Shown here: piece by piece, positions 32,835 through 40,930 of the stretch | Layout of the letters: every line of letters begins with the position of its first letter | Numbering within the stretch: the stretch's first letter is position 1 | Source of the DNA: Spirochaetales bacterium Spiro_10 | GTDB taxonomy: Bacteria; Spirochaetota; Spirochaetia; Treponematales; Treponemataceae | DNA length: 45,009 bases | Assembly: GCA_001604405.1 (NCBI GenBank) | Contig: LVBL01000072.1 | Location: 1-45,009 of the forward strand | Direction: 5' to 3' | Translations under genes and position numbers: made by a program | The notes under the pieces: generated by a model | The model's input: the letters and a program-made list of their open reading frames with translations, nothing else | Databases searched by the model: none | Told to the model about the DNA's origin: nothing

Positions 32835-34750
32835 GCGCGGTTCCTTTCGGTTACCCATTCGACGAACTCGCGTTCCGGCATCGGACGGGCATACAGGAAA
32901 CCCTGTATGCGGTCGATCCCGAGCCCGGCGGCCACGGCGTTGTCCTCCGCGGTCTCGACCCCCTCGGCCACCGTCGTCGCGCCGAGCGGCTTGAACATAG
33001 TGACGAGGGCTGCAAGGGCCTTGCGCCGGTCCTCCCGTTCGTGAACCCCCGCGACGATCGACCGGTCGAGCTTGACGACCGAGAAGGGCAGTTCCATGAG
33101 GTTCGCGATGTTCGAGTAGCCGGTGCCGAAATCGTCGATCACGACGGAAAAGCCCGCCGCGGCGAGGGCCTCCATGTTCTTCCTCATGATGCCGGGCGAC
33201 AGTCCCGCCGCCGTCTCGGTGATCTCGAACTCGAGGGAGGAGGGGGCGAGTCCCTGGCGCGTGGCGACCGTGTAGATCCGCTCGGCGAGATTGACCTGGA
33301 TGCATTGCGACTGGGAGAGGTTGATCGAGAGCTTCCCGAAATCGACTCCGTTGGCCTTCGCCTCCGAGAGGAACCTGCACGCCTCCTCGAGGACGAAGTC
33401 GCCGACGCGGTGAATGGTCCCGTTTTGCTCGGCGATGGCGACAAACTCACCCGGCGGTATCTCGCCGAGCGCGTTCGGCTCCATCCGGATGAGCGCCTCG
33501 GCCGACACGACCCGTCCCGTCGCCGTGTCGACGATGGGCTGATAGTGGAGGCGGAAGCCTCCGGTGACGAGGGCCGTCCGTACGGCGTTCGCGACGTCCC
33601 GCTGCCTGCCGGTGTCCGCGATGGAAAGGTCCTTGAGGGTGTGTATACCGTGCCGGTCGGTCTCGACCCGGCGTTTGCCGAGCTCGTGCAGGGCCTGGAA
33701 GACGCGCATGACGTCGCGCGTGTCCGAGGGCACGCGGATCTCGCATACCCGCGGAGAAAGGGAGACGCTCATCGACTCGACCCTGACCGGCGACGCGAAG
33801 AAGTGCTGGATCCTAGCGCGCTCGATCGCGGAGGTTTCCGTGCCCGTCACGACGAGGGCGAACGCGCCGGAATCGAAGCGCACGCCGAAGCGGCCCTCCC
33901 TCGCCGAGCCGAACAGTCCCCGCGCGAGGGTCCGCTCGAGCGCGGTGAAGGACCCGACGCCGAGCGCGTTTCTGAGGAAGTCGGTCGCCTCAAGCACGAT
34001 CAGGAACACGGTAAACGGCCGCGTCCCGATCGCGAGGGTGGAAAACTGCGCGCGAAACCCGCTTTTGTTGAAAAGGCCCGTTACCGCGTCCACGTAGCGA
34101 CCGAAGTCCTGGATGGTCAGCAGGATGAACAGCTCGGAAACCGCGATGCCGAGGCTCTGGACGAGAAGGCTCGGGACGACAAACTGGATCCCGACGGGGA
34201 TGAGCGAAAACGGCAGGAACAGGAATACGGCGAACCGCGTCTCGGCGGGTATTCGCCTGCGCTGGACGATCAGCCACGTAATCCCCATGGCCGTGTACAG
34301 GAGCGCGGAAAGATACAGGAACGGGAGCGCGGGCCCCCGCGAATACGCGAGGCTCTCGGAAAAAGAGAAGACGAGGCCCGTCACGGGCGTCGAAAGGATG
34401 AGCGAGACGCTGAACGCCCAGGGGAACGCTATCACGGCCCAGCGAAGGCGCGAGATGCGCGCCGGCCGGCCGCCGAGCGTAAAAAGGAACACGAAGAACG
34501 TCAGCGGGATCGAATTGTGGGACGCGTAAAACACGAGACTCAGGGCGTAGTGCACCGCCCGGTGGAAGCGGTCGGCGCGCCAATACGCGAGAACGCTCGC
34601 GAGGTCGGTCAGGGCGGCGACGAGGGTAACGATCAGGAGAATATAAAAAACCCGGGTTCTCGCGATAAAGAGGCGACTTCGGGACTTGAAGAGGTATATG
34701 TTGACCAATAGCAGTAATATTGTAGCAATGTCGTAGTATATGACACCCAT
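32822..34750 (-). CDS. Membrane EAL c-di-GMP phosphodiesterase with degenerate GGDEF
   Basis: Breaks down c-di-GMP at the membrane. 642 residues: seven membrane helices (about 1-210), a degenerate GGDEF domain (about 215-370; FDSGAF replaces GGDEF) and an EAL domain (about 385-635) with EAL (418-420), N477 in INLS, E509, D539/D540 (DDFGTGY) and K560 (VKLD) all present, so it should be catalytically active. The GGDEF remnant may regulate by binding GTP. The start is ATG at 34750: TTGCCA-17-TAGGAT ends 7 nt before it, giving a leaderless mRNA; the long frame to 35716 is antisense to the HD-GYP gene and rejected. Confidence 0.92.
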   Translation of the reverse strand: MGVIYYDIATILLLLVNIYLFKSRSRLFIARTRVFYILLIVTLVAALTDLASVLAYWRADRFHRAVHYALSLVFYASHNSIPLTFFVFLFTLGGRPARISRLRWAVIAFPWAFSVSLILSTPVTGLVFSFSESLAYSRGPALPFLYLSALLYTAMGITWLIVQRRRIPAETRFAVFLFLPFSLIPVGIQFVVPSLLVQSLGIAVSELFILLTIQDFGRYVDAVTGLFNKSGFRAQFSTLAIGTRPFTVFLIVLEATDFLRNALGVGSFTALERTLARGLFGSAREGRFGVRFDSGAFALVVTGTETSAIERARIQHFFASPVRVESMSVSLSPRVCEIRVPSDTRDVMRVFQALHELGKRRVETDRHGIHTLKDLSIADTGRQRDVANAVRTALVTGGFRLHYQPIVDTATGRVVSAEALIRMEPNALGEIPPGEFVAIAEQNGTIHRVGDFVLEEACRFLSEAKANGVDFGKLSINLSQSQCIQVNLAERIYTVATRQGLAPSSLEFEITETAAGLSPGIMRKNMEALAAAGFSVVIDDFGTGYSNIANLMELPFSVVKLDRSIVAGVHEREDRRKALAALVTMFKPLGATTVAEGVETAEDNAVAAGLGIDRIQGFLYARPMPEREFVEWVTERNRACTS

Positions 34751-34757
34751 CCAGCCA

Positions 34758-34786
34758 ATCCTACGCCTGTTTTCGATCTTTGGCAA
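34758..34786 (-). promoter_or_regulatory. Leaderless promoter of the tandem EAL operon
   Basis: TTGCCA (34781-34786, five of six to consensus), 17-nt spacer, TAGGAT (34758-34763), then 7 nt to the ATG. This is the best-supported leaderless promoter in the window because the -35 is also good. Confidence 0.65.
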
Positions 34787-34891
34787 TTGATCCCCGCCGC
34801 GAACAGGCGAAAACCCCCGCAGAAGACGGGCCGGCAAGTATGGAAAGACGGCCTTGCATCCCCGATACTTATGCGTACTGGGGGATATGCC

Positions 34892-35983
34892 ATGAATACC
34901 GGTTCCTTTGACGATTTCGGGATGCACATTCTCTGCATCGACGACAGCGCGAGCCAGCTTGTCCTGTACCGGGACCTCCTTGAGGGGATGTACCGGGTTT
35001 CCCTCGCGGAGACCTACGAGGAGGCGGTGGCCTGCCTTTCGTCCATGCGGCCCGATCTCATCCTTCTTGACATGAACATGCCCAAGGTGAGCGGGCTCGC
35101 CTTCCTGGATATCCTCCGATACACGCCGAACTACGCGAGCGTTCCGGTCATCATCGTCTCGGGCGACAGTGACGTGGAGCACGTCAAGGAGGCCTTCCGG
35201 AGGGGCGCGGCCGACTACGTGCTGAAGCCGTACGACGGCGAGGAACTCGCGCTCCGGATAAACCGCCTCTTCCAGCTCATCGCCAGGGCCCGGAGGAGCG
35301 AGCGCGTTTCCCTGAGCGTCGAGGGTTCGGGCGTTCTGGCCCCGGCACAGGCCCTGCTCGTGCAATCGCTGTCCGATCTCGCTTCCGCGCGCGACAACGA
35401 GAACACGAGGCACCTCGAGCGCGTCGGTCTTTACGCGCGCGCCCTGGCCGAAACCGCGGCGAAGAACCCGCTCTTCCGGAATTCCATCGACGGGCCGTTC
35501 ATCGACAAGATCGCGGAGATGGCGCGGCTTCACGATATCGGGAAGGTGAACATCCCGGACTACATCCTGAAGAAGGAGGGCCCCCTGACCGACCGCGAAC
35601 GCGAGCATGTCAGGACGCATACGACGGACGGCGCGCGGATGATCGACATGATCCGGCTCTCGTTCCCCGACTACGCCTTCCTGGATTTCGCCCGCGAGCT
35701 CGTCCTTTCCCACCACGAGCGGTGGGACGGTACCGGGTATCCGGGAGCGCTCGCCGCTCGCGCGATACCGCTTTCCGCGAGAATTGTCGCGATAGTCGAT
35801 ACCTTCGACGCGATAACGACCGACCGCCCGTACGGGAAGGCGGTCGGCTTCGACGAGGCCTCCGCGATAATCGCGGAGGGACGGGGTACCGCCTTTGATC
35901 CGGATATCGCGGACGCCTTCAAATTCTGCCAGGCCAGGTTTCGAGAGATTTACGAGAAGCAGGGGGAAGGCGCGCCGGCATAA
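34892..35983 (+). CDS. HD-GYP response regulator (c-di-GMP phosphodiesterase)
   Basis: A 363-residue two-component phosphodiesterase. Receiver (about 11-130; DD at 17-18, D60 in LLDMNMP, K112 in LKP) followed by an HD-GYP domain (about 155-350) with H174 (RHLERV), H214-D215 (HDIGKVNIP), and HHERWDGTGYP (274-284), all the metal and GYP residues. It hydrolyses c-di-GMP when phosphorylated, as for RpfG-like proteins. The start is ATG at 34892 after GGGGGA (6 nt); upstream in-frame extension is not supported. Divergent from the EAL pair across 141 nt and convergent with the cyclase gene, 25 nt apart. The cognate kinase is not adjacent. Confidence 0.94.
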   Translation: MNTGSFDDFGMHILCIDDSASQLVLYRDLLEGMYRVSLAETYEEAVACLSSMRPDLILLDMNMPKVSGLAFLDILRYTPNYASVPVIIVSGDSDVEHVKEAFRRGAADYVLKPYDGEELALRINRLFQLIARARRSERVSLSVEGSGVLAPAQALLVQSLSDLASARDNENTRHLERVGLYARALAETAAKNPLFRNSIDGPFIDKIAEMARLHDIGKVNIPDYILKKEGPLTDREREHVRTHTTDGARMIDMIRLSFPDYAFLDFARELVLSHHERWDGTGYPGALAARAIPLSARIVAIVDTFDAITTDRPYGKAVGFDEASAIIAEGRGTAFDPDIADAFKFCQARFREIYEKQGEGAPA

Positions 35984-36008
35984 GTCGCGAACCGGCGGCC
36001 GGCGCGAG

Positions 36009-37319
36009 TCAGCTTTCGGGCGGGGAAATCCTTGCGCAGTCCTTTCCCGCCGCCTTGGCGCGATACAGGGCCTCGTCGGCCCTCGTGACGGCGGTCTCGA
36101 AGCGTCTGTCCGAGGAGCCGAACCAGGAGACGCCGACGGACACGGTTATCCCGAAGAACGAGTCTCCGGTCGCCCGCAGCTCGATCATGCGCGCCGCGTC
36201 GAGTATCTTCTCGGCGAAGGCGGCGGCGGATCCGCGCGTCGCGTCCGCGCATATCAGGAGGAATTCCTCTCCGCCCCACCGGACGAGCAGGTCGCCCGAG
36301 CGGATGACGGCCCTGAGGGCGTGCGCGAGCTTCGCCAGGACCTCGTCCCCCACGGCGTGTCCCCAGGTGTCGTTCACGACCTTGAAGTCGTCGATATCGA
36401 GCATGAACAGGAGAGGCGTCTCCGCGCCCTCCGCGAACTTCTCGAAAAAGGACTGCAGGTAGGCGTCTCCGATGCGCCGGTTTTGCGCGCCGGTGAGGTG
36501 GTCGACGTTCGACTCCTCGCGTATGATCCGGCTCGTCCTGGCGAGAAAGACGCGTTCCCTGCGGGAGAGCACGATGAGAGCCGAGGCGAACAGGACGAGA
36601 AAGAGGATCACCATGGAAAGGAGAATCGGCCTCGTGAGCCGCTCGCTTTCCCGGTGCGCCTCGTCGACATAGGTCTGCAGGTCCTCAAGGTACACACCCA
36701 TGGAAATGATCCAGTTGTAGTCCCGGTATGCCGTGGCGTAGGTTATCTTCTCGGCGACTCGGTCCGAGTCGCGGCGCTTGAAAAAATACGTGAAGAACAC
36801 CTCGCCCCGGTCGCGGACGCCCTCAAGCTCCGCAAGGTAGGGAAGGTTCCCCTTGAGGTCCCGCGTCTCCGTCGAAAGGAGCGTGCCCTCGGTGTCAGGA
36901 AGGTTCGGGTGTATCCTCCGGACGGCATAATCCTTCCCGCCCGCCCAGTCGACGACCTCGTTTACCCAGATGTAGCCCCCGTCCGCGAACGTGTGCTCCC
37001 GTATTACCGCCGCGATTCCGGCCTTCGTGCGCACGTCCGCCCAGGCTTCCGGATCGGCGCCGCGCGCCGCCCCCGTCTTCGCGAGGGCGCGGTTGAAGGC
37101 GCGCAGGCGATCGATGTTGCGGATCGTGTTTTGCACCGTGTCCTTGAGGAAGGCCTGCTTGATCCTCAGTATCTCGTCGTAGGTTTGCTGGGCATGTACG
37201 CGTTCCGTCGCGTTAACCGACCAGAGCGTCAGCGCGGCGCTCAACGCGCAGAGGATCATCATGAAAACGGCGAGGAAGAGGAAGTGGGCCCTTCTGTGCT
37301 CGTGCGTGCGGCTTGTCAT
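36009..37319 (-). CDS. Cache-domain diguanylate cyclase
   Basis: Makes c-di-GMP from two GTP. 436 residues: membrane helix (about 12-34), periplasmic single-Cache-type domain (about 40-225; DGGYIWVNE near 113-121, NWIISMGVYLEDL), membrane helix (about 232-252), and a cytoplasmic GGDEF domain (about 268-436) with the active signature GGEEF (349-353), DIDDFKVVNDTWGH, and an intact RxxD inhibitory site (RSGD, 340-343) for product feedback. So it senses a small extracellular ligand and raises c-di-GMP. ATG at 37319 lacks a Shine-Dalgarno; TATACT lies 9 nt upstream. Adjacent to three c-di-GMP degrading-type genes. Confidence 0.95.
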   Translation of the reverse strand: MTSRTHEHRRAHFLFLAVFMMILCALSAALTLWSVNATERVHAQQTYDEILRIKQAFLKDTVQNTIRNIDRLRAFNRALAKTGAARGADPEAWADVRTKAGIAAVIREHTFADGGYIWVNEVVDWAGGKDYAVRRIHPNLPDTEGTLLSTETRDLKGNLPYLAELEGVRDRGEVFFTYFFKRRDSDRVAEKITYATAYRDYNWIISMGVYLEDLQTYVDEAHRESERLTRPILLSMVILFLVLFASALIVLSRRERVFLARTSRIIREESNVDHLTGAQNRRIGDAYLQSFFEKFAEGAETPLLFMLDIDDFKVVNDTWGHAVGDEVLAKLAHALRAVIRSGDLLVRWGGEEFLLICADATRGSAAAFAEKILDAARMIELRATGDSFFGITVSVGVSWFGSSDRRFETAVTRADEALYRAKAAGKDCARISPPES

Positions 37320-37328
37320 ACGTAATCA

Positions 37329-37334
37329 AGTATA
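37329..37334 (-). promoter_or_regulatory. TATACT -10 of a short-leader promoter for the cyclase
   Basis: GCTATACT ends 9 nt before the ATG; predicted leader of 2-3 nt. It lies within the 22-nt gap to the MarR stop codon. No -35 recognised. Confidence 0.45.
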
Positions 37335-37341
37335 GCATGAA

Positions 37342-37782
37342 TCACGGCCTTCCCGCCAATTCCTCCTCGAGATTGGACAGGACCGAACGGAGCATGTCCT
37401 CGAAGGCGTCGACCTCCGCTTCCGAATGGCCGCGATAATACACCGCTATCATCTTCCCGGAGGCCTTCTCGTAGCGGTCATGCATCCTTCTGTTGACCTC
37501 CGTCGTCCTGACGATCTTTTTCCGGGAGTCGGCGCCGTCGCAGATCCTCTCGATTTGCCCCGCCTTTTCGAGGCGGTCGAGCATGGAGGTCAGCGTGGAT
37601 TTGTCGAGCTTGGTCCGCTCCGCGAGTTCGCCCTGGGAAAGACCGTCTTCCTTCCAGAGGGCATAGAGAATCCTTCCCTGCGAGGGATTGATCTCGTCGA
37701 GACCGAAGTCCCTCAGTATGCGGGTAAAGACGCGCCCGGACAGCTGGTGGATCTGGGAGACGAGGTTCCCCCCGTCACGCAT
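37342..37782 (-). CDS. MarR-family transcriptional regulator
   Basis: A 146-residue winged-helix repressor: dimer helices at both ends and a central DNA-binding region (GLSQGELAERTKLDKSTLTSMLDRLEKAG, about residues 55-85; wing DGADSRKKIVRTTEVN). MarR proteins usually repress their own operon and release DNA on binding phenolics or on oxidation; one cysteine (in ICDGADS) is available. ATG at 37782 overlaps the upstream flavin-binding gene by 8 nt, so both are one operon. The twin palindromes in the operon promoter are the obvious target. The longer frame to 37872 overlaps the upstream gene more and lacks a site. Confidence 0.9.
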   Translation of the reverse strand: MRDGGNLVSQIHQLSGRVFTRILRDFGLDEINPSQGRILYALWKEDGLSQGELAERTKLDKSTLTSMLDRLEKAGQIERICDGADSRKKIVRTTEVNRRMHDRYEKASGKMIAVYYRGHSEAEVDAFEDMLRSVLSNLEEELAGRP

Positions 37783-38227
37783 CGAAGGCGGTGACTTTGA
37801 GACCATGGTAGTACCGTACGGTTTCCGGGACGAAGAGCATGAGCGAGAAATCCCCGCCGTCAAGACCGCCATGATAGTACATGTTCCAGGAATCGGTCCA
37901 GACGCCTTCGCGGATTGCCGTGTCGGAGACCTCGCGAACTCGGCCGCGCACCATGCACCCCTCGAACGTGCGGTTATCCGAGTAATAGAGGCATACGCGG
38001 TCGTCCTTCCTCATCTGCGCGACCTTCCTGCTCGAGGTGTTCGTGCCGAGGTAGGACGCGAATTCGCGCGGAACCCTGGCCGCGCCCGAAGACAGGGCCT
38101 TCGAGCGATGCTTCAAAAGGTTGAACATGACCCTCGTTTCGGGAAAGCCCTCGTCAAGGGACGTAACGTACACGAATTTCGACCTGAGCGTCAGCGCGAG
38201 GGCCGCCTCCCGTTCCGCGTTTTCCAT
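37775..38227 (-). CDS. Pyridoxamine-5'-phosphate-oxidase-like flavin/F420-binding protein
   Basis: A 150-residue split-barrel protein of the general-stress-protein-26/PNPOx-like group: VYVTSLDEGFPETRVMFN opening strands, SSRKVAQMRKDDRVCLYYSD, a VRGRVREVSD strand, and LMLFVPETVRYYHG. Members bind FMN (or F420/haem) and act in redox stress; the precise reaction is unknown. Translation starts at ATG 38227 with GGAGGA 4-5 nt upstream; the TTG at 38239 belongs to this ribosome-binding site and is not the start. First gene of the operon, with its MarR regulator second. Confidence 0.85.
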   Translation of the reverse strand: MENAEREAALALTLRSKFVYVTSLDEGFPETRVMFNLLKHRSKALSSGAARVPREFASYLGTNTSSRKVAQMRKDDRVCLYYSDNRTFEGCMVRGRVREVSDTAIREGVWTDSWNMYYHGGLDGGDFSLMLFVPETVRYYHGLKVTAFDA

Positions 38228-38243
38228 GGTATCCTCCAAAAAA

Positions 38244-38286
38244 GTTTTATATAAAACATAATAGTTTTATATAAAACGATTGTCAA
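38244..38286 (-). promoter_or_regulatory. MarR-type promoter with two identical 14-bp palindromic operators
   Basis: TTGACA (38281-38286, perfect -35), 17-nt spacer, TATTAT (38258-38263, -10), on the minus strand. GTTTTATATAAAAC occurs at 38264-38277 inside the spacer and again at 38244-38257 directly after the -10, 20 bp centre to centre, that is on the same DNA face. Occupation of either site would block RNA polymerase. The regulator encoded in the operon is the likely binder. Confidence 0.9.
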
Positions 38287-38325
38287 GCCCGAAGGACCCT
38301 GGCGTTGCCGCGGGGAAGGGCGTGG

Positions 38326-39897
38326 CTAGACACGCCGCCGGGAAAACAGACTCCGGAGAAGAAGCTCAAGCCGTCCTTGTCCGCTTGTATAGGGCCTCCC
38401 CGCGACCAGTACCGAAAGAACCTTGGCCGCCCCGATTTCTCCGGGCGGGACGGCGAGTATGTTCCGGTCGAGAATGACCATGTCGGCCCGTTTTCCCGTC
38501 TCGAGCGATCCCCGCTCCGCTTCGTCGAAGGCCCCGAAGGCCGCGTTTCTCGTGAAGAGGTTGAGGGCGTCCTGAACTCCCAACGATTCACCCGGATTGT
38601 AGTGCGAAACGGCGGCCTCGATGGCCTTCAGCGGGTCGCTTTCCGTGCACGGTCCGTCCGATCCCCCGGTCAGAAGAATCCCGGCCTTCCGCATCGTGCC
38701 CAGCGGGTTGAGGGAAGCCGCGCGCGACCCGAGCAGCCGTTCGAGATAGGAGAGGGGTTCCGCGTCCCACCGTATGAACGCCGGTTGCGCGGCGACGAGG
38801 ATGCCCTCGCGCGCGCATATCGCGAGGGCTTCGGGCTCGCCCATGCACGCGTGGATGATCGTGTGCCGGTGGTCCTTCCGGGGAAAATCCCTGAGTGCCG
38901 CCTCGAGCGCCGTCGCCGCCTGCAGGAAGGCCCGGTCCCCGATGGCGTGCATTTGAATTTGGAGGCCTGCCCGATTCGCGCGCCTCGCGAACGCCTTTAC
39001 CTTCTCGTCGTCATAGTAGAGCACCCCGGAACCCGCCTCGGCCGCGTAGCCGCCCGAATACGGCTCGAGCAGGGCCGCGTCCGCGGAACCGAAGCAACCG
39101 TCGAGCGCGCAGGCGAAACAGCCGCCGATTCTCGGGAGCCTTCGCCTGAGTACCTTCGTGACATCCATCGTCTGAAAGTAGAGACGGTACGCGACGTCGT
39201 TTCTGAGACCCCTCGCGAAGAGCGACTCGAGGCCGACGTCGAGATCGAACGGAAAGCCGACCCCGCTAACGGAGTGTACGGTCGTGACGCCCCTCGACGC
39301 GAGCGTGTCCATCGCGCGGAGCATGCGGGAGAGGGTATCGGGGAGCGACACCGTTCCCGTGACGAAGTCCGTGGCGCGGAAGAAGGCCTCCTGCGTCAGA
39401 AGCCCGCTTTCGGCGTCGAAGCCGCGAACGGTCTTGACGGCGACCGGAAGTTTCGCCAGAAGCGCCGAGTTGGCCACGGCCGCGTGTCCGTCGTACTTGA
39501 CCAGAAAGACCGGACGGCCGGGGCATGCCCCGTCGAGGTCGCGTTTCGATATCATCGCCCCTTCGGCCACCGAGTGAGGCGAAGCGCCGAATCCGAGAAT
39601 GATGCGCTCCCTGCTTTTTTGCGCGTAGGCGAACACGAGCCCGGCGATTTCCCCGTTGCTTTTCGCGAAACGCACGTCGAGGCCGCCGGAAAAAAGCGCG
39701 TAGGACATGAAATGGATGTGGGTGTCGGCGAATGCCGGGCAGAGCGCGCCCTCGCCGAGGTCGCGGCGCGGCAGGGCTTCGTATGCCGCGGGAAGCGAGT
39801 CTCCGACATGCAGGATCCGTCCCCGGTCCTCGACGAGAAAGCGCGCCACCGAACCCGTGGCGTCGCACGTTATAATCGTACCTTCGTATACCGTCAT
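38326..39897 (-). CDS. Amidohydrolase, YtcJ-like (amidohydro_3) family
   Basis: Metal-dependent hydrolase of 523 residues with a composite urease-type TIM barrel: metal-binding THIH (H60, H62 in FADTHIHF), carboxylated-lysine region near FLVKYDGH, HAIGDRAF, HACMGEPEAL, and GGSDGPCTESDPL with the catalytic Asp; the C-terminal beta-sandwich ends in KRADMVILDRN. YtcJ-like enzymes act on amides, formamides or cyclic amidines, but the substrate here is unknown. It is likely cytoplasmic (no signal). ATG at 39897 lacks a Shine-Dalgarno but TATACT lies 7 nt upstream; the preceding GNAT gene ends in a terminator, so it is its own unit. A hairpin GGCGTG-N6-CACGCC near 38322-38340 lies around its stop codon. 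Confidence 0.88.
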   Translation of the reverse strand: MTVYEGTIITCDATGSVARFLVEDRGRILHVGDSLPAAYEALPRRDLGEGALCPAFADTHIHFMSYALFSGGLDVRFAKSNGEIAGLVFAYAQKSRERIILGFGASPHSVAEGAMISKRDLDGACPGRPVFLVKYDGHAAVANSALLAKLPVAVKTVRGFDAESGLLTQEAFFRATDFVTGTVSLPDTLSRMLRAMDTLASRGVTTVHSVSGVGFPFDLDVGLESLFARGLRNDVAYRLYFQTMDVTKVLRRRLPRIGGCFACALDGCFGSADAALLEPYSGGYAAEAGSGVLYYDDEKVKAFARRANRAGLQIQMHAIGDRAFLQAATALEAALRDFPRKDHRHTIIHACMGEPEALAICAREGILVAAQPAFIRWDAEPLSYLERLLGSRAASLNPLGTMRKAGILLTGGSDGPCTESDPLKAIEAAVSHYNPGESLGVQDALNLFTRNAAFGAFDEAERGSLETGKRADMVILDRNILAVPPGEIGAAKVLSVLVAGRPYTSGQGRLELLLRSLFSRRRV

Positions 39898-39904
39898 GGC
39901 CGAA

Positions 39905-39910
39905 AGTATA
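39905..39910 (-). promoter_or_regulatory. TATACT -10 of a leaderless promoter for the amidohydrolase
   Basis: GCTATACTTTCGGCC then ATG: 7 nt from the -10 to the codon, almost the same sequence as the tyrS start region. No -35 recognised. Confidence 0.55.
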
Positions 39911-39915
39911 GCCCG

Positions 39916-39953
39916 AAAAACGCGCGGCGTGCGTTTTTTTCTCACGCCGCGCG
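39916..39953 (-). terminator. Terminator of the GNAT gene
   Basis: Perfect 11-bp stem CGCGCGGCGTG / CACGCCGCGCG (39921-39953) with an 11-nt loop, followed on the minus strand by TTTTT. It abuts the amidohydrolase promoter. Confidence 0.85.
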
Positions 39954-39977
39954 TGCCGGTACGGTTCCGGCCGTTTT

Positions 39978-40595
39978 TTACTTGAAGATCTGCGTCGGAA
40001 GGACGTGCTTCTCCCTCGGAGGGAAACGTCCGTCGAACGCCTCCGCCGCGGCCTGGTCTACCGAGAAGACCGGGTCCTCGATGTAGTTGCCCCGTACCTC
40101 CCCGAGTTTCCCGATGTCGATCGGCCGGCACATGAAGGCGTCCATGTCCGAACCGTCCGCGAGGTGGATGCCGAAGTCCTTCGCGTCGGTGAAGCCCGCA
40201 CGGTGATAGTACCCGGGATTTCCGAAGAGGACGGCGCACGGATACCCGAGCTCGCCCGCGCGGTTGCACGCGAGGTCGAGGAGTTTTTGCCCGATGCCGC
40301 GCTTTTGGTGGGCCGGCAGTACCGCGATGGGGCCGACGCAGATGACGGTATGGTCCCGCTCGCCGTCGCGGATACTGGCCTTTGTGCAATAGATGCCGCC
40401 CGCGAGTTCGCCCGTGGGAGTCACGCAGAGGTACGAGAGTTCCGGCAGGTAGCAGGCCGCGCTCCGCATGGTATGGAGGAGGTAGTGCTCGTCGCATCCG
40501 GGTTTGTAGACGTCCCAAAACGCCTCGCGCGTCAGGCGTTCCATTTCGTCAAAGTCGCCGGTCGTTTCGAGTCTGTAACTATAGTCGTTCGTCAT
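39978..40595 (-). CDS. GNAT-family N-acetyltransferase
   Basis: Acetyl-CoA-dependent N-acetyltransferase of 205 residues. The acetyl-CoA-binding motif A is VGPIAVLPAHQKRGIGQKLL (about 86-105), with motif B GYPCAVLFGNPGYYHRAGF following; together they match small-molecule acetyltransferases of the YhbS type. Substrate unknown. A C-terminal extension of about 40 residues carries the conserved FSVDQAAAEAFD. ATG at 40595 has no strong Shine-Dalgarno. A short orphan ORF lies 130 nt upstream on the same strand. Ends in an intrinsic terminator. Confidence 0.88.
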   Translation of the reverse strand: MTNDYSYRLETTGDFDEMERLTREAFWDVYKPGCDEHYLLHTMRSAACYLPELSYLCVTPTGELAGGIYCTKASIRDGERDHTVICVGPIAVLPAHQKRGIGQKLLDLACNRAGELGYPCAVLFGNPGYYHRAGFTDAKDFGIHLADGSDMDAFMCRPIDIGKLGEVRGNYIEDPVFSVDQAAAEAFDGRFPPREKHVLPTQIFK

Positions 40596-40930
40596 GATTG
40601 GTATCCCAAAAAAAAATATCCCATACGCATACGCGCATGAAGCTTATGAGGCGCGGGATTGGTCGACGGGATGTTCGGTGACGGGATCTAAGAAAAGAGA
40701 CGATGCCTTTTGACGAAGTCCCGGCTTAACCGAGCATCACCGTCTTCATGCGATTTGCGTTCATACAGACCTCCGGGAGGAAGAAACTTTAAAACCACTA
40801 TAACGGGAGACAACGCGCGCTGTCAATTGCCGGATGGTGATCGATTGATTCGACGCGCTTGGCCGTTCATGACAGAGAAAGTCAAACGGTGTTCCATGTT
40901 TCGGTGTATTGTATAGCCAGGGGGATGGCA
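40596..40930. other. 335-nt region without a convincing gene
   Basis: Lies between divergent GNAT (minus) and AraC (plus) genes. It holds the short minus-strand ORF described next, a T9 tract at about 40610-40619, a CCTCCGGGAGG palindrome that includes that ORF's ribosome site, and the AraC gene's GGGGGA site at its right end. A 68-codon plus-strand frame (40710-40916) has no ribosome site or recognisable content. More A/T-rich than flanking genes. Confidence 0.6.
40726..40764 (-). pseudogene. 12-codon ORF with a strong ribosome site (leader peptide or gene remnant)
   Basis: Minus-strand GGAGG lies 5 nt before ATG at 40764; the ORF reads MNANRMKTVMLG then TAA. The MNxxKTxxL opening resembles the start of HtpX-type membrane proteases, and the next frame stays open for about 30 codons, so this may be the 5' end of a decayed gene. 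It could also be a leader peptide for the GNAT gene 130 nt downstream. Confidence 0.35.

Noticed and set aside
32822-35716. A 964-codon minus-strand frame
   Set aside because: Only the part to 34750 is the EAL protein; the rest is antisense to the HD-GYP gene, which has full receiver and HD-GYP motifs.
40710-40916. 68-codon plus-strand ORF before the AraC gene
   Set aside because: No ribosome site, no recognisable sequence, and it overlaps the region likely to hold the AraC promoter.
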